This document shows positions 16,145 to 25,139 of a DNA stretch of 64,000 nucleotides, piece after piece. Source of the stretch: Saccharopolyspora ipomoeae. Lineage in GTDB: Bacteria > Actinomycetota > Actinomycetes > Mycobacteriales > Pseudonocardiaceae. Location of the stretch: NCBI RefSeq assembly GCF_029952525.1, contig NZ_JASAOF010000015.1:1-64000 (forward strand). Direction: 5' to 3'. Position numbers and translations under genes: made by a program. Within the stretch, counting starts at the first letter, position 1; each line of letters starts with the position of its first letter. The notes beneath the pieces were generated by a model, which was not told where the DNA came from, did not search any database, and saw only the letters and a program-made list of their open reading frames with translations.

Positions 16145-16171
16145 GGGCCCGCCCGCGACCCGGGCGGGCCC
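16145..16171 (+). terminator. Hairpin between pstS and pstC (partial terminator or mRNA stabiliser)
   Basis: Perfect 11-bp stem GGGCCCGCCCG (16145-16155) / CGGGCGGGCCC (16161-16171), 5-base loop, 11 bases after the pstS stop. Intercistronic hairpins here are known in other pst operons to raise PstS over the permease subunits; that role is inferred. Confidence 0.75.
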
Positions 16172-16208
16172 CTGGTCCTGCGGAGAGGATGAGAGGCTGC
16201 GAGCAGCA

Positions 16209-17264
16209 GTGACCGACTCAACGAGAGCCGAGACGCGCCCCGCGGACACCACCGGTGCCCAGCGGGGCGCTTCGGCGCATTCCGGACCGGAGGCTCCCAT
16301 TTCCGCTCCAGAGACGTCCGCGGGCAAGACCTCCCGCGTGGGCGACAAGGTGTTCTCCTCGCTCGCCACGGCGTCCGGGGCGTTCGTGGTGGCGGTGATC
16401 GCGGCGATCGCGATCTTCCTGCTCATCCGGGCGATCCCCGCGCTGCAGGTGAACCACGTGAACTTCCTGTTCAGCCGGGAGTGGGACACGCGGAACCCCG
16501 CAGACATGAGCTTCGGGATCCTGGACCTGGCCTGGATCACCGTGGCGAGCTCCGTGGTCGCGCTGGTGATCGCGATGCCGCTGTCCGGCGGGATCGCGCT
16601 GTTCCTCACCCGCTACGCGCCGCGCAGCCTGGCCCGCCCGTTCGCCTACATCGTCGACCTGCTGGCCGCGGTGCCCTCGGTCGTCTACGGCCTCTGGGGA
16701 TTCCTGGTGCTGGGACCGGTCCTCAAGCCGGTGTCGACGTGGCTGAACGAGACGCTGGGCTGGATCCCGATCTTCGGCCAGGGCAACATCGCCCAGGTCG
16801 ACTCCGGCGCGAACGTCTTCACCGCGGGCATCGTGCTCGCCGTGATGATCATCCCGACGATCACCGGCGTCACCCGGGAGGTCTTCGCGCGGACCCCGGA
16901 CGCCCAGGTCGAGGGCGCGCTCGCGCTCGGCGCCACCAACTGGGAGGTCGTCAAGACCACGGTGTGGCCGTTCGGCCGCAACGGTTTCGTCGGCGGCTCG
17001 ATGCTCGGCCTCGGCCGCGCGCTGGGCGAGACGATGGCCCTGACCATCATCCTGAGCGGCGCCACCGCCCCTCCCGGGTACAGCATCTTCGACAGCGGGG
17101 CGACCTTCGCCTCCAAGATCGCGCTCGGGTCGGCGGAGTTCAACAACAACCTGCAGGTCGGTGCCTACATCTCCGCAGGTCTGGTGCTGTTCGTCATCAC
17201 CTTCGCAGTCAACGCGATCGCGCGCTGGATCGAGAGTGCGGCCGGCGCTAAGGGGAAGTCATGA
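16209..17264 (+). CDS. pstC: Phosphate ABC transporter permease PstC, 351 aa
   Basis: Inner-membrane channel subunit. A hydrophilic tail of about 55 residues precedes six or so membrane helices. The EAA loop that docks on PstB reads EGALALGATNWEVVKTTVWPFG near residue 235, and the PstC signature LLAAVPSVVYGLWGFLVLGP sits near residue 145. A GTG at 16209 is used; the nearest purine-rich site (GGAGAGGATGAGAGG) is rather far upstream. Its stop overlaps the pstA ATG (ATGA), indicating translational coupling. Confidence 0.94.
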   Translation: MTDSTRAETRPADTTGAQRGASAHSGPEAPISAPETSAGKTSRVGDKVFSSLATASGAFVVAVIAAIAIFLLIRAIPALQVNHVNFLFSREWDTRNPADMSFGILDLAWITVASSVVALVIAMPLSGGIALFLTRYAPRSLARPFAYIVDLLAAVPSVVYGLWGFLVLGPVLKPVSTWLNETLGWIPIFGQGNIAQVDSGANVFTAGIVLAVMIIPTITGVTREVFARTPDAQVEGALALGATNWEVVKTTVWPFGRNGFVGGSMLGLGRALGETMALTIILSGATAPPGYSIFDSGATFASKIALGSAEFNNNLQVGAYISAGLVLFVITFAVNAIARWIESAAGAKGKS

Positions 17265-18175
17265 GGACCGACGCTGCCGACGTGGAGCAGCTCGCAACCG
17301 CGCCGGCCTTCCAGAGCATCGGCTTCGGCCGGAAGTTCAAGAACAACCTGGCCACCGTGCTGTTCGCGGCCGCCTTCGTGGTCGCGGTCATCCCGCTGCT
17401 GTGGGTGCTGTGGACGCTGATCGAACGCGGCCTCAAGCCCATCCTCAGCGCCGACTGGTGGTCGCACTCCTTCAACGGCCTGCTGCCGACCGACGAGGGC
17501 GGCGGTGTCTACCACGCCCTGGTCGGCACCATCTTCGAAGGCCTGGTCTGCCTGGTCTTCGCGGTGCCGCTGGGCGTGATGGTCGCGGTCTACCTGGTCG
17601 AGTACGGGCAGAGCTCGAAGCTGGCCAAGGCCGCGACGTTCATGGTGGACATCCTCAGCGGCCTGCCCTCGATCGTGGCCGGCCTGTTCATCTACGCGCT
17701 GTGGATCACCACCTTCGGCATGACCCGCAGCGGTTTCGCGGTGGCGCTCGCGCTGCTGCTGCTGATGCTGCCGGTCGTCGTCCGGGTCACCGAGACGATG
17801 CTGCTGATCGTGCCGAACGAGCTCCGCGAGGCGGCCTACGCGCTGGGCCTGCCCAAGTGGAAGACCATCGTGCGGATCGTCCTGCCGACCGCGCTGTCGG
17901 GCATCGTCACCGGTGTCATGCTCGGCCTGGCGCGCGTGCTCGGTGAGACCGCACCGTTGCTGATCCTGGTCGGGTACTCGTCCTCGATCAACTTCGACCT
18001 GTTCAAGGGTGAGATGGCGTCGCTGCCGCTGACCATCTTCATGGAGCGCAGTACCGGAACCACGGCCGGTGACTACCGGATGTGGGGGGCCGCGCTCACC
18101 CTCGTGATCGTCATCATGCTGATCAACCTTGTCGCGACCGGTCTGTCCAAGATCTTCGCGATCAAGACGAAGTAG
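17261..18175 (+). CDS. pstA: Phosphate ABC transporter permease PstA, 304 aa
   Basis: Second channel subunit of the Pst importer. Six predicted membrane helices; the signature [20 protein letters not shown] is near residue 130 and the EAA loop is [20 protein letters not shown] near residue 190. An N-terminal cytosolic stretch of about 25 residues precedes the first helix. Start ATG overlaps pstC by four bases. pstB follows 11 bases downstream. Regulation is through the PHO box at 14885. Confidence 0.94.
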   Translation: MRTDAADVEQLATAPAFQSIGFGRKFKNNLATVLFAAAFVVAVIPLLWVLWTLIERGLKPILSADWWSHSFNGLLPTDEGGGVYHALVGTIFEGLVCLVFAVPLGVMVAVYLVEYGQSSKLAKAATFMVDILSGLPSIVAGLFIYALWITTFGMTRSGFAVALALLLLMLPVVVRVTETMLLIVPNELREAAYALGLPKWKTIVRIVLPTALSGIVTGVMLGLARVLGETAPLLILVGYSSSINFDLFKGEMASLPLTIFMERSTGTTAGDYRMWGAALTLVIVIMLINLVATGLSKIFAIKTK

Positions 18176-18186
18176 GGACTTTCGAC

Positions 18187-18963
18187 ATGGCCAAGCGTCT
18201 CGACATCAAAGACCTGAACCTGCACTACGGCAAGTTCCACGCCGTGCAGGACGTGACCCTGCAGGTCCCGGCCCGGAGCGTCACCGCGTTCATCGGCCCC
18301 TCCGGTTGCGGCAAGTCCACCGTCCTGCGGTCGCTGAACCGGATGCACGAGGTCATCCCGGGTGCCCGCGTCGACGGCAAGGTGATGCTCGACGGCGAGG
18401 ACATCTACGCCGACGACGTCGACCCGGTGCAGGTCCGCAAGACCATCGGCATGGTCTTCCAGCGCGCCAACCCGTTCCCCACCATGTCCATCCGCGACAA
18501 CGTGGTGGCCGGGCTGAAGCTGGCCGGTGAGAAGAACAAGTCGCACCTCGACGAGGTCGCCGAGAAGGCGCTTCGCGGCGCGAACCTGTGGGAAGAGGTC
18601 AAGGACCGGCTGAACAAGCCGGGCGGCGGCCTCTCCGGCGGTCAGCAGCAGCGGCTCTGCATCGCCCGCGCGATCGCGGTGCGGCCCGACGTGCTGCTCA
18701 TGGACGAGCCCTGCTCGGCGCTGGACCCGATCTCGACGCTGGCGATCGAGGACCTGATCTCGCACCTCAAGCAGGACTACACGATCGTCATCGTCACCCA
18801 CAACATGCAGCAGGCCGCTCGCGTCAGCGACCAGACCGCGTTCTTCAACCTTCGCGCGGTCGGGGAGCCCGGTCAGCTGGTGGAGATCGACGAGACCGGC
18901 AAGATCTTCTCGAACCCCACCCAGAAGGCCACCGAGGACTACATCTCCGGCCGCTTCGGCTGA
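18187..18963 (+). CDS. pstB: Phosphate ABC transporter ATPase PstB, 258 aa
   Basis: ATP-hydrolysing subunit of the Pst importer (PhoT in mycobacteria). Walker [10 protein letters not shown] lies near residue 38, the ABC signature [14 protein letters not shown] near 155, Walker [14 protein letters not shown] near 175 and the switch histidine in [10 protein letters not shown]. The PstB-specific run [16 protein letters not shown] is present. Length is standard. ATG at 18187 is preceded by a weak GGGAC. Last gene of pstSCAB, followed at once by structured repeat B and a strong terminator. Confidence 0.96.
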   Translation: MAKRLDIKDLNLHYGKFHAVQDVTLQVPARSVTAFIGPSGCGKSTVLRSLNRMHEVIPGARVDGKVMLDGEDIYADDVDPVQVRKTIGMVFQRANPFPTMSIRDNVVAGLKLAGEKNKSHLDEVAEKALRGANLWEEVKDRLNKPGGGLSGGQQQRLCIARAIAVRPDVLLMDEPCSALDPISTLAIEDLISHLKQDYTIVIVTHNMQQAARVSDQTAFFNLRAVGEPGQLVEIDETGKIFSNPTQKATEDYISGRFG

Positions 18964-18981
18964 TCTTGATCTGAACTGATC

Positions 18982-19168
18982 CGTGGTCGTTTTGCTTGGC
19001 GGTGCGGGTAGCGGAACCTCAGACGCCTTCTGGCTCCGGGATCCGAGGCTTATGTATGCCAATACACGACACGTCGGCTGTCCTCCCCAGAAGACGTCTG
19101 AGAACCCGCGGCGGTGCGGGTTGCGAGGGTGGGGTACCGAGAAACCGGCTTCGCCGGTTGCCTGACGG
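18982..19168. repeat. Structured intergenic repeat, copy B
   Basis: Near-identical to copy A (6914-7097) across the stem and the 53-base loop. Stem CTCAGACGCCTTCTGG (19018-19033) / CCAGAAGACGTCTGAG (19087-19102). GGCGGTGCGGGT(A/T)GC flanks the hairpin directly on both sides. The AACCGGC-TTC-GCCGGTT hairpin is again at its end. It lies between the convergent pstB and XRE regulator genes. Confidence 0.9.
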
Positions 19169-19173
19169 GTGAC

Positions 19174-19208
19174 GAAGGCGGGGCCTCCATCGAGGAGGCC
19201 CCGCCTTC
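19174..19208. terminator. Strong bidirectional terminator after pstB
   Basis: Perfect 15-bp stem GAAGGCGGGGCCTCC (19174-19188) with its complement (19194-19208), 5-base loop, between convergent genes and next to structured repeat B. Confidence 0.88.
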
Positions 19209-19218
19209 TGTCGTCTGC

Positions 19219-20076
19219 TCAGGTGGGCAGTTCGTCCGCGACCGAGGAGATGAAGGCGCTGGAGTCCTTGGGGTTCAACGCGCTGGTGCAGACCTGCTCG
19301 AACGCCTTCAGGTAGTCGGAGGTGTCCGCGGCCTTGTCGAGGAAGCGGGAGTTGGCCGAGTCACCGAGGTGCACGACCTGCGGGTCCGCCTCGTTGGCGA
19401 AGGAGAAGACCGCGGCGCGGTCGCCCATCAGCGGGTGGCCGCCGACGCTGAACGGCAGGACCTGCAGCGTGACGTTGCGGCGGTAGCCCAGCAGGACCAG
19501 GTGCTCCAGCTGCTGGCGCATCACGGCCGGGCTGCCCACGCAGCGGCGCAGCGCGGACTCGTCGAGCACCGCCCACAGCTCCAGCGGCTGCTCGCCCAGC
19601 AGCCGCTGCTGGCGGGTCGAGACGACCTTGAGGCGCTCGGCGATCTCGTCGTCGGTGAACACCTGCGAGTCCGAGGCCAGCAGCGCGCGCGTGTAGTCGG
19701 TGGTCTGCAGCAGCTCGGGCAGCGGGTCGCTGCCGAAGCAGCTGACGGCCTTCGCGGACGTCTCCAGGCCCAGGTAGGTCTGCAGGCCCGGGCGCTGCGC
19801 GGTGCTCGGGTACTGCTGCCACCAGCCGCGCTGCTTGGAGTCCTGAGCGAGGTCGATGAGCGCGTCCAGCTGGTCGCCGGTGGCGCCGTAGAACTCGGCC
19901 ATCAGCCGCACGTCCGAGGTCCGCACCGGGACCCGGCCGAGTTCGATCTGGCTGATCTTGCCCTGCGAGCAGTCCAGGTGGGCGGCGACCTCGCGGTGCG
20001 TGCGTCCGGCGATCTCGCGGAGGCGCCGCAGTTCACTGCCCAGTCGACGTCGGTGCACGGTCGGACTCTTACCCAC
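19219..20076 (-). CDS. XRE-type regulator with DUF5753 domain, 285 aa
   Basis: Helix-turn-helix regulator of the large actinomycete family whose C-terminal DUF5753 domain follows an XRE DNA-binding domain (residues about 13-70: LGSELRRLREIAGRTHREVA ... CSQGKISQIELG). The DUF5753 part carries WWQQYPSTAQ, DYTRALL and the late NVTLQVLPFSVGGHPLM. Such genes are usually paired with a small DUF397 gene; none is adjacent here. GTG at 20076 is chosen for GAGG seven bases upstream; ATG at 20088 lacks a Shine-Dalgarno. Target genes are unknown. It converges on pstB. Confidence 0.85.
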   Translation of the reverse strand: MGKSPTVHRRRLGSELRRLREIAGRTHREVAAHLDCSQGKISQIELGRVPVRTSDVRLMAEFYGATGDQLDALIDLAQDSKQRGWWQQYPSTAQRPGLQTYLGLETSAKAVSCFGSDPLPELLQTTDYTRALLASDSQVFTDDEIAERLKVVSTRQQRLLGEQPLELWAVLDESALRRCVGSPAVMRQQLEHLVLLGYRRNVTLQVLPFSVGGHPLMGDRAAVFSFANEADPQVVHLGDSANSRFLDKAADTSDYLKAFEQVCTSALNPKDSSAFISSVADELPT

Positions 20077-20209
20077 CGCGCACCTCATCGGTACGAGTTC
20101 GGTCGCTTCTCACCCGAAAGAGGATGGCACACGATGATCGCAACATCGAGTGCTGAGATCGACTATTAATACTTTCCGCGGAAGTTCACACCTGACCAGC
20201 GGAAACGCA

Positions 20210-20857
20210 TCAACGGGACGGCATCTTTCCGGTCACGATGAACTCGACCCGGCGGGCCACCGCGACCGCGTGGTCGGCGAAGCGCTCGTAGAAGCGGCCC
20301 AGCAGCGTCACGTCGACGGCCGTGGCCACGCCGTGCTCCCAGTCGGGGCTCATCATCACGGTGAACAGGTGCCGGTGCAGGTCGTCCATCTCGTCGTCGA
20401 CCTCGTCGAGCAGCCGCGCCGCCTCGATGTCCTGGGTCCTGATGACGGTGCTGACCTGGTTGGCCAGCTTCACCGCGATGCGGCCCATCTCGGCGAAGTA
20501 GGCGGCGACGTCGTCGGGCAGCACCGCGTTCGGGTGCCTGCGGCGCGCGGCCTTGGCGACGTGCAGCGCGAGATCGCCCATCCGCTCCATGTCCTCGGCG
20601 GCGTGGATGGTGGCGATGACGCTGCGCAGGTCGCCGGCGACCGGGGCCTGCAGGGCCAGCAGCCCGAAGGCGTACTCTTCGGCGCGCGACCGCGCCTCGT
20701 CGACCAGCGAGTCCTCGTCGATGACCTGCTCGGCCAGGCTCAGGTCGGCTTCCAGGAGCGATTTGGTGGCGCGCTCCATCGCCGTCCCGACCATCGCCGA
20801 CATGGAGGCGAGAACGTCGGTGAGCATGCCTAGTTGTTCCTGGTAGACCTCGCGCAT
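20210..20857 (-). CDS. phoU: PhoU phosphate-signalling protein (PhoY2-like), 215 aa
   Basis: Negative regulator linking the Pst transporter to the PhoR sensor. Two three-helix bundles with the metal-binding motifs [19 protein letters not shown] / [13 protein letters not shown] in the first half and [20 protein letters not shown] in the second (ExxxD-type). Length is normal. ATG at 20857 (MREVYQEQL) is the conserved start. It is transcribed away from pstSCAB with its own PHO box at 20902. Position equals Rv0821c. Confidence 0.93.
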   Translation of the reverse strand: MREVYQEQLGMLTDVLASMSAMVGTAMERATKSLLEADLSLAEQVIDEDSLVDEARSRAEEYAFGLLALQAPVAGDLRSVIATIHAAEDMERMGDLALHVAKAARRRHPNAVLPDDVAAYFAEMGRIAVKLANQVSTVIRTQDIEAARLLDEVDDEMDDLHRHLFTVMMSPDWEHGVATAVDVTLLGRFYERFADHAVAVARRVEFIVTGKMPSR

Positions 20858-20901
20858 GTCACCCAGCGTACTTCGCGGCGGAATCGGGCAGAATGACCTG
20901 T

Positions 20902-20919
20902 GGTGAACCACGGGTGAAC
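20902..20919 (-). promoter_or_regulatory. PHO box upstream of phoU
   Basis: On the minus strand the sequence reads GTTCACCCGTG then GTTCACCACAG, two direct repeats 11 bases apart with perfect GTTCACC cores. It lies 45-62 bases before the phoU start, so phoU should belong to the same PhoP regulon as pstSCAB. Confidence 0.8.
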
Positions 20920-20960
20920 AGGTCGTGATCCGCGCAACCGGAAACGGACGTTCCCGCTGG

Positions 20961-23306
20961 TCAGCCGCAGATGTCGTGGCCGGCATTAACGGTTGAGAGA
21001 TCACCCGGCAGCGAGGGGTCCGCGGGCTGCTGGTGCAGCGTCCGGCCCACTCCTGCGGCCCCGCCGGAACCACCCGATCCGCCGATGGGCGCGCTCTGGG
21101 CGGCCTGCTGCGGAGCGGCGTCGGTGGTCACCGGAGCTCCGTCGATCATCGACTGGAACAGCGACTTCGCGGCGTCGTCCCGCAGGACCTCCATGCCCTC
21201 GTCGTTGGCGTAGCCGGTGGTCGGGACCGTCACGAAGGTGACCTTGCTCGGGTCCAGGCCCTGCAGCTGCTGGCCGAGGTCCATCAGCCGGTCGGCACCG
21301 ATGTTGTCGCCGAAGGTGTTGGCGCTGACGGCCTTGACGAAGTCGCTGAGCTTGCGCGGGTCGAGCAGCACCTGGCTGGACATCGTCTTGCGCAGCAGCG
21401 ACGACAGGAACATCTGCTGGCGCTGCATCCGGCCGTAGTCCGAGGTCGGGTCGCCCTTGACGTGGCGGGCGCGGACGTAGGTCAGCGCCTGGTCACCGGT
21501 CAGGTTGTGGCGACCGGCCTCCGGGATGACCGTGCCCAGCGTGGTGTCGATGACGGGCTTCTCGGTGCAGACCTCGACGCCGTGCACCGCGTCGACCATC
21601 GACTTGAAGCCGTTGAAGTCGATGCCCAGGAAGCTGTCCATCCGCAGGCCGGAGACCTGCTGGATGACCTTGGTGGTGCACAGCGGGCCGCCGACCGCGT
21701 AGGCCTCGTTGAGCCGCGCGCCCTGCTTGGCCGGGACGACCTCGTTGCTGTACTGGCCGGTCTTGGAGTCCCAGCGCTGGCAGGCGGGCATGTTCACCTG
21801 CAGGTCGCGCGGGAAGGACACCAGCACCACGCGGCTCCGGTCGGCCGGGATGTGCGCGATCATCGTGGTGTCCGAGCGCGCGCCCGGCTCGTCGGACTCG
21901 TTGCCGACCCCGTCCGCGGCGGTGGCCCCGGCGCGGGTGTCGGAACCGATCATGAGGAAGTTCTGGTCGCCGGCCTGACCGGCGGCGTCCTTGATGTCCT
22001 GCGAGTTCGGGTCCAGCGCCAGCACCGCCGGAGGGCCGAACAGGGTGGTGGCGCCCCAGGCGAAGCCCAGCGACAGGAACACCGTCAGCGAGGCCGCGAC
22101 GGCCACGGCCATCACGATGAGGTTCGTGCGGCGCTTGCGCTGCTTCTTCTTCCACTCCATGCGCGACGCGCCGCCGCGGTCGTCGTGGAAGTCGAACGGC
22201 ATGTCGCTGCCGAGCTCGGGTTCCTTCTTGTTGCCGGGCAGCCACGCGTAGCGCTTGCGGCGCTTGGCCTCCTCGGCGGCGATCTCGTCGTGCACCGCGG
22301 AGAAGCGGGCGAGCGTGAGGTCGATCTGCTCGATGTCGTTCTTGCGGTCGCCGTCGCCGTCCAGGTCGTCGTCGACGACCTCGGCCTCGTCGTCGAACTC
22401 GTCGAGCTCGGAGTAGCCGTCGGCGGGCTGGACGATCGCCGTCTCCTCGGCCCGCTCGACCGGGGGAGGCGCGGGCTTGGCGGGCTGCCCGTTCTGCGCC
22501 GCGGGTTTCTGGGCTGCCTGGGGCGGCTGCTGGGGAGCGGCCGGGACGCGGGGGTGCTGCGTGGTCGCGTCCATGTCCGCCTGCGGGGCCGCGGGCGGTG
22601 CGGGGCGCGGGTTGCGGCCGGACGGCGGCGAGACGCGCTGCGGGGCGTCGGTGCTCAACGCCTGGCTGATCCGGGTGGCCTCCTCGCCGGGCGGCTCGGG
22701 GTTGCGCCGGGCGGGACGGGCGGCGGCGCCACCGGCGAACGCGGCGGCGGCGCCCGGGGCCGAGGGCGGAGGCGGGGTGGGCCGCTGGTTGCGGCCGGAC
22801 GGCGGGGAGACCGGCCCTGCGGGCGGCTGCTGCACCGGTCGGGGGCCGGTGCCGGGGGCCGTCCAGCCCGCCGGGGGTGCCGGGTTGATCGGCGGCGCGG
22901 GCGGGTTGGGCATCGGGCGGCTCGGCGGCGCCTGCCGGGGGCGGCGGCCGGGCGGTTCGGGGTTCGTCCAGGCCTGCGCCGGTTCCGGCGGTGCCTGCGG
23001 AGCGGCCCGGCGGGGGCCGGTCTGCGGGGGCTGGGGCGCGGCCGGTGGCTGGCTGACCGGCGGCGGGGAGCTCGGGGGTTGGCTCGCGGGCGGCTGGGGT
23101 TCAGCCGCGCGGCGGTGGCCTGAGGTGTTCGGACCCTTGCCGTGCTTGGACAGCAGGTCGATCACTCGAGTGCCGCCCGTGCCGTCCTCGGACAGCGCGC
23201 GTCGGCGACGTCCGGAACCACCACTCGCCGAACCGGTGGCATCGGCGTCCTCGTCGGGGCGGGTACGCCGGTGCCCGAAGTCGCCATGCCGGGGGTCTTG
23301 CGGCAC
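20961..23306 (-). CDS. LytR-CpsA-Psr (LCP) family cell-wall ligase with long proline-rich N-terminus, 781 aa
   Basis: LCP enzymes attach undecaprenyl-linked glycopolymers (arabinogalactan or teichoic-type) to peptidoglycan. Layout: about 390 cytosolic residues, very rich in proline and disordered; one transmembrane helix ([20 protein letters not shown], about 392-415); then the extracellular LCP domain (about 440-650) with [23 protein letters not shown] and [11 protein letters not shown] carrying the conserved arginines and aspartates; and a Gly/Ala tail. GTG at 23306 is chosen for the GGGAGGG Shine-Dalgarno 8 bases upstream; ATG at 23336 is possible. Orthologous position Rv0822c. The N-terminus is much longer than usual. 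Confidence 0.88.
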   Translation of the reverse strand: MPQDPRHGDFGHRRTRPDEDADATGSASGGSGRRRRALSEDGTGGTRVIDLLSKHGKGPNTSGHRRAAEPQPPASQPPSSPPPVSQPPAAPQPPQTGPRRAAPQAPPEPAQAWTNPEPPGRRPRQAPPSRPMPNPPAPPINPAPPAGWTAPGTGPRPVQQPPAGPVSPPSGRNQRPTPPPPSAPGAAAAFAGGAAARPARRNPEPPGEEATRISQALSTDAPQRVSPPSGRNPRPAPPAAPQADMDATTQHPRVPAAPQQPPQAAQKPAAQNGQPAKPAPPPVERAEETAIVQPADGYSELDEFDDEAEVVDDDLDGDGDRKNDIEQIDLTLARFSAVHDEIAAEEAKRRKRYAWLPGNKKEPELGSDMPFDFHDDRGGASRMEWKKKQRKRRTNLIVMAVAVAASLTVFLSLGFAWGATTLFGPPAVLALDPNSQDIKDAAGQAGDQNFLMIGSDTRAGATAADGVGNESDEPGARSDTTMIAHIPADRSRVVLVSFPRDLQVNMPACQRWDSKTGQYSNEVVPAKQGARLNEAYAVGGPLCTTKVIQQVSGLRMDSFLGIDFNGFKSMVDAVHGVEVCTEKPVIDTTLGTVIPEAGRHNLTGDQALTYVRARHVKGDPTSDYGRMQRQQMFLSSLLRKTMSSQVLLDPRKLSDFVKAVSANTFGDNIGADRLMDLGQQLQGLDPSKVTFVTVPTTGYANDEGMEVLRDDAAKSLFQSMIDGAPVTTDAAPQQAAQSAPIGGSGGSGGAAGVGRTLHQQPADPSLPGDLSTVNAGHDICG

Positions 23307-23471
23307 GCGTGTTCCCTCCCAACCTGCCTCAGTCATCGTTCTGCGAATCGTCCTGGCGCGTCGACACTCCCCGACATGCATCGCGTGGCGCCTAGAAGAT
23401 AGTACGGCGGATCGCCCGAACTGACGATAGCGCCGACAGTTTCTTCACAATCAGTGCACGATCCTACCGCG

Positions 23472-23495
23472 CGGCTCGTCTATTGCGACGAGCCG
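23472..23495 (-). terminator. Hairpin between the diguanylate cyclase and LCP genes
   Basis: 9-bp stem CGGCTCGTC (23472-23480) / GACGAGCCG (23487-23495), 6-base loop, 64 bases past the diguanylate cyclase stop on the minus strand. The rest of the 250-bp gap probably carries the LCP promoter; nothing else is recognised there. Confidence 0.55.
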
Positions 23496-23559
23496 TGCTA
23501 AGCCAGATGACCGATAAGTTCACAATTCGAATGGACCCTGCGTTTTCGCGTGATCGCCA

Positions 23560-24414
23560 TCAGTAGCCGGCGGCTCTTCTCCCCGTTTCGGTGACCCGCT
23601 CGGAAGCGGCACCCGCCAACCGGACTTCGGCGCCTTTTCGGTAGGCGACGGCATTCCGACCGGCACGCTTCGCCGCGTACAGCAGGGCGTCGGCCGAGAT
23701 CAACTGCTGCTCGCCCGAGACGTGCCCGCCGGTGCCCTGCTCGTGCGCGACGCCGATGCTGATCGTCACACCGAGGCCGGGCGCCATCGTCTCCCACTGG
23801 AAGTGCTCCACCCGCTGCCGGGCCGCCTCGCAGACCTGCACCGCCGAGTTGGGCAGGATGTGCGGCAGCACCAGCACGAACTCCTCGCCGCCGTAGCGGG
23901 CGCAGAACGCCCCGTCCGGCAGGGCCTCCTGCAGCAGGTCCACGACCCGCTGCAGCACCCGGTCTCCGAACAGGTGCCCGTAGGTGTCGTTGACCACCTT
24001 GAACCAGTCCAGGTCGATCAGCGCCACGGCCAGGCCCTCGCCCGTCATGGCGTTCTCGGCGACCAGGTCCGCGAGCCGTTCGTCGAGGTAGCGACGGTTG
24101 TAGCTGGCGGTGAGGCTGTCCCGGAGGCTCTCCTCGCGGGCCTTGGCGTGCTCCCGGCGCAGCAGCTCGACCTCGCTGCGCAGCTGCTCGGGCACCGCCG
24201 GCTTGTCCGAGGACATCATGTCCAGCGCTGATCGCAGGTGGTGGTAGGCCTGCCGCCACTGACCCCGGGAGGCCAGCAGTCGCGCTATGGACTCGTGCAG
24301 TTCCGCCATGCCCGTGCCGTTGGCGACTTCCTCACGGCTGCGGGGCGTGGGCGGTTGCGGCACGTCTCCTCCGCTGGGGTGCGGGTCCTGCCCGGTGAAT
24401 CCGTTGCGGATCAT
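23560..24414 (-). CDS. Diguanylate cyclase (GGDEF), 284 aa
   Basis: Soluble enzyme making c-di-GMP from two GTP. An N-terminal helical/coiled region of about 105 residues (LHESIARLLASRGQWRQAYH ... EVELLRREHAKAREE) precedes the GGDEF domain. Active-site elements are DSLTASYNRRYLDE, IDLDWFKVVNDTYGHLFGD and GGEEF (about 174-178), all intact. The product-inhibition RxxD site five residues before GGEEF is replaced by PDGA, so feedback control is probably absent. ATG at 24414 has GGGAGG eight bases upstream; GTG at 24423 is possible. No sensory domain is recognisable. Its product would be the ligand of RsiG (3530). Confidence 0.9.
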   Translation of the reverse strand: MIRNGFTGQDPHPSGGDVPQPPTPRSREEVANGTGMAELHESIARLLASRGQWRQAYHHLRSALDMMSSDKPAVPEQLRSEVELLRREHAKAREESLRDSLTASYNRRYLDERLADLVAENAMTGEGLAVALIDLDWFKVVNDTYGHLFGDRVLQRVVDLLQEALPDGAFCARYGGEEFVLVLPHILPNSAVQVCEAARQRVEHFQWETMAPGLGVTISIGVAHEQGTGGHVSGEQQLISADALLYAAKRAGRNAVAYRKGAEVRLAGAASERVTETGRRAAGY

Positions 24415-24694
24415 GTCGGCCACCTCCCGTCCGCGCTGTCGTTCGGTCTGACGGAACGATCATGCCGTTTCGACTCGACCGGTGCCTCGGTTCGCGCGAT
24501 CGAGTGACAACTTCGGCGATTCCGAGACCGAGCCATCGGCTCCTAGGTGTGTACCGGGCGGAGGGGTGGATGTGGAAGCGAATCGGGACGGACCCACCCG
24601 CACGGACGAGCAAACCAGTGTCAGTTTCGCATCACCGCCCCGCAAGCCGATCGAGGTGATCTTGGCCGCAGATTCCGGGTTTTCGGGTCCTGGC

Positions 24695-24754
24695 TCATCG
24701 AGGAGCCACTGCTTTCATCGAGGACCCGCTGCTGTCATTGAGGACAGGGTGCGA
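24695..24754 (-). repeat. Tandem 20-bp repeat duplicating a gene's stop codon
   Basis: Three units start exactly 20 bp apart (24695, 24715, 24735) with the form TCATCGAGGACCCGCTGCTG; the third is the last codons and stop of the lipoprotein gene. On the minus strand each unit supplies a TGA, and the 20-bp offset places one stop in each frame. The remaining 280 bases up to the diguanylate cyclase start show no gene. Confidence 0.85.
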
Positions 24755-25136
24755 AGCCGAACGTCCGCCCGTCGAGCACCACGAGGTGTTGTGACCCGAT
24801 TTGATGACCGGTGGTGCTGCCGCCCGTTCGGGTGGTGACCTCGACGCCGATGACCCAGATCTGCCCGTGCGGGACGACGCCGTCGGCGGTGAAACCGGGA
24901 TCGGGCCGCAGCGTGCTCCACGCCGGGTCGAGCCGGACGGTGAGGTCGCCGAGCTCGCACGTGTTGGCGGTGAAGTCGGGGTGCTGCGTTCGGTTGAAGA
25001 ACTCCTGCTGCGCCGCCGGTCCCGCCGCGGCCGCCGCGTTGTTGTCGGCGAAGTAGCCGCGGAAGTCCGGCTGTTGCGGCGTCGAGGCGCAGCCGGTCAG
25101 GCACAGCGCGGCGAGCAGCAGCGGCCAGGCCCGCAC
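24735..25136 (-). CDS. Small lipoprotein, 133 aa, function unknown
   Basis: A signal peptide with lipobox C-L-T-G-C (cysteine 16) marks a membrane-anchored extracytoplasmic lipoprotein. The mature part has two further cysteines (NTCELGD and APCPQ at the C-terminus) that may form a disulfide, and beta-strand-like runs (HGQIWVIGVEVTTRTGGSTT). No family is recognised. GTG at 25136 starts three bases after the dusB stop, so it is probably translated from the dusB message. The gene end is tandemly duplicated (24695-24754). Confidence 0.75.
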   Translation of the reverse strand: MRAWPLLLAALCLTGCASTPQQPDFRGYFADNNAAAAAGPAAQQEFFNRTQHPDFTANTCELGDLTVRLDPAWSTLRPDPGFTADGVVPHGQIWVIGVEVTTRTGGSTTGHQIGSQHLVVLDGRTFGFAPCPQ

Positions 25137-25139
25137 CGC

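Noticed and set aside
21033-23123. Long open frame antisense to the LCP gene
   Set aside because: It mirrors the high-GC codon pattern of the LCP gene, encodes low-complexity Arg/Gly/Val protein and has no recognisable domain. Similar antisense frames over other genes were rejected for the same reason.
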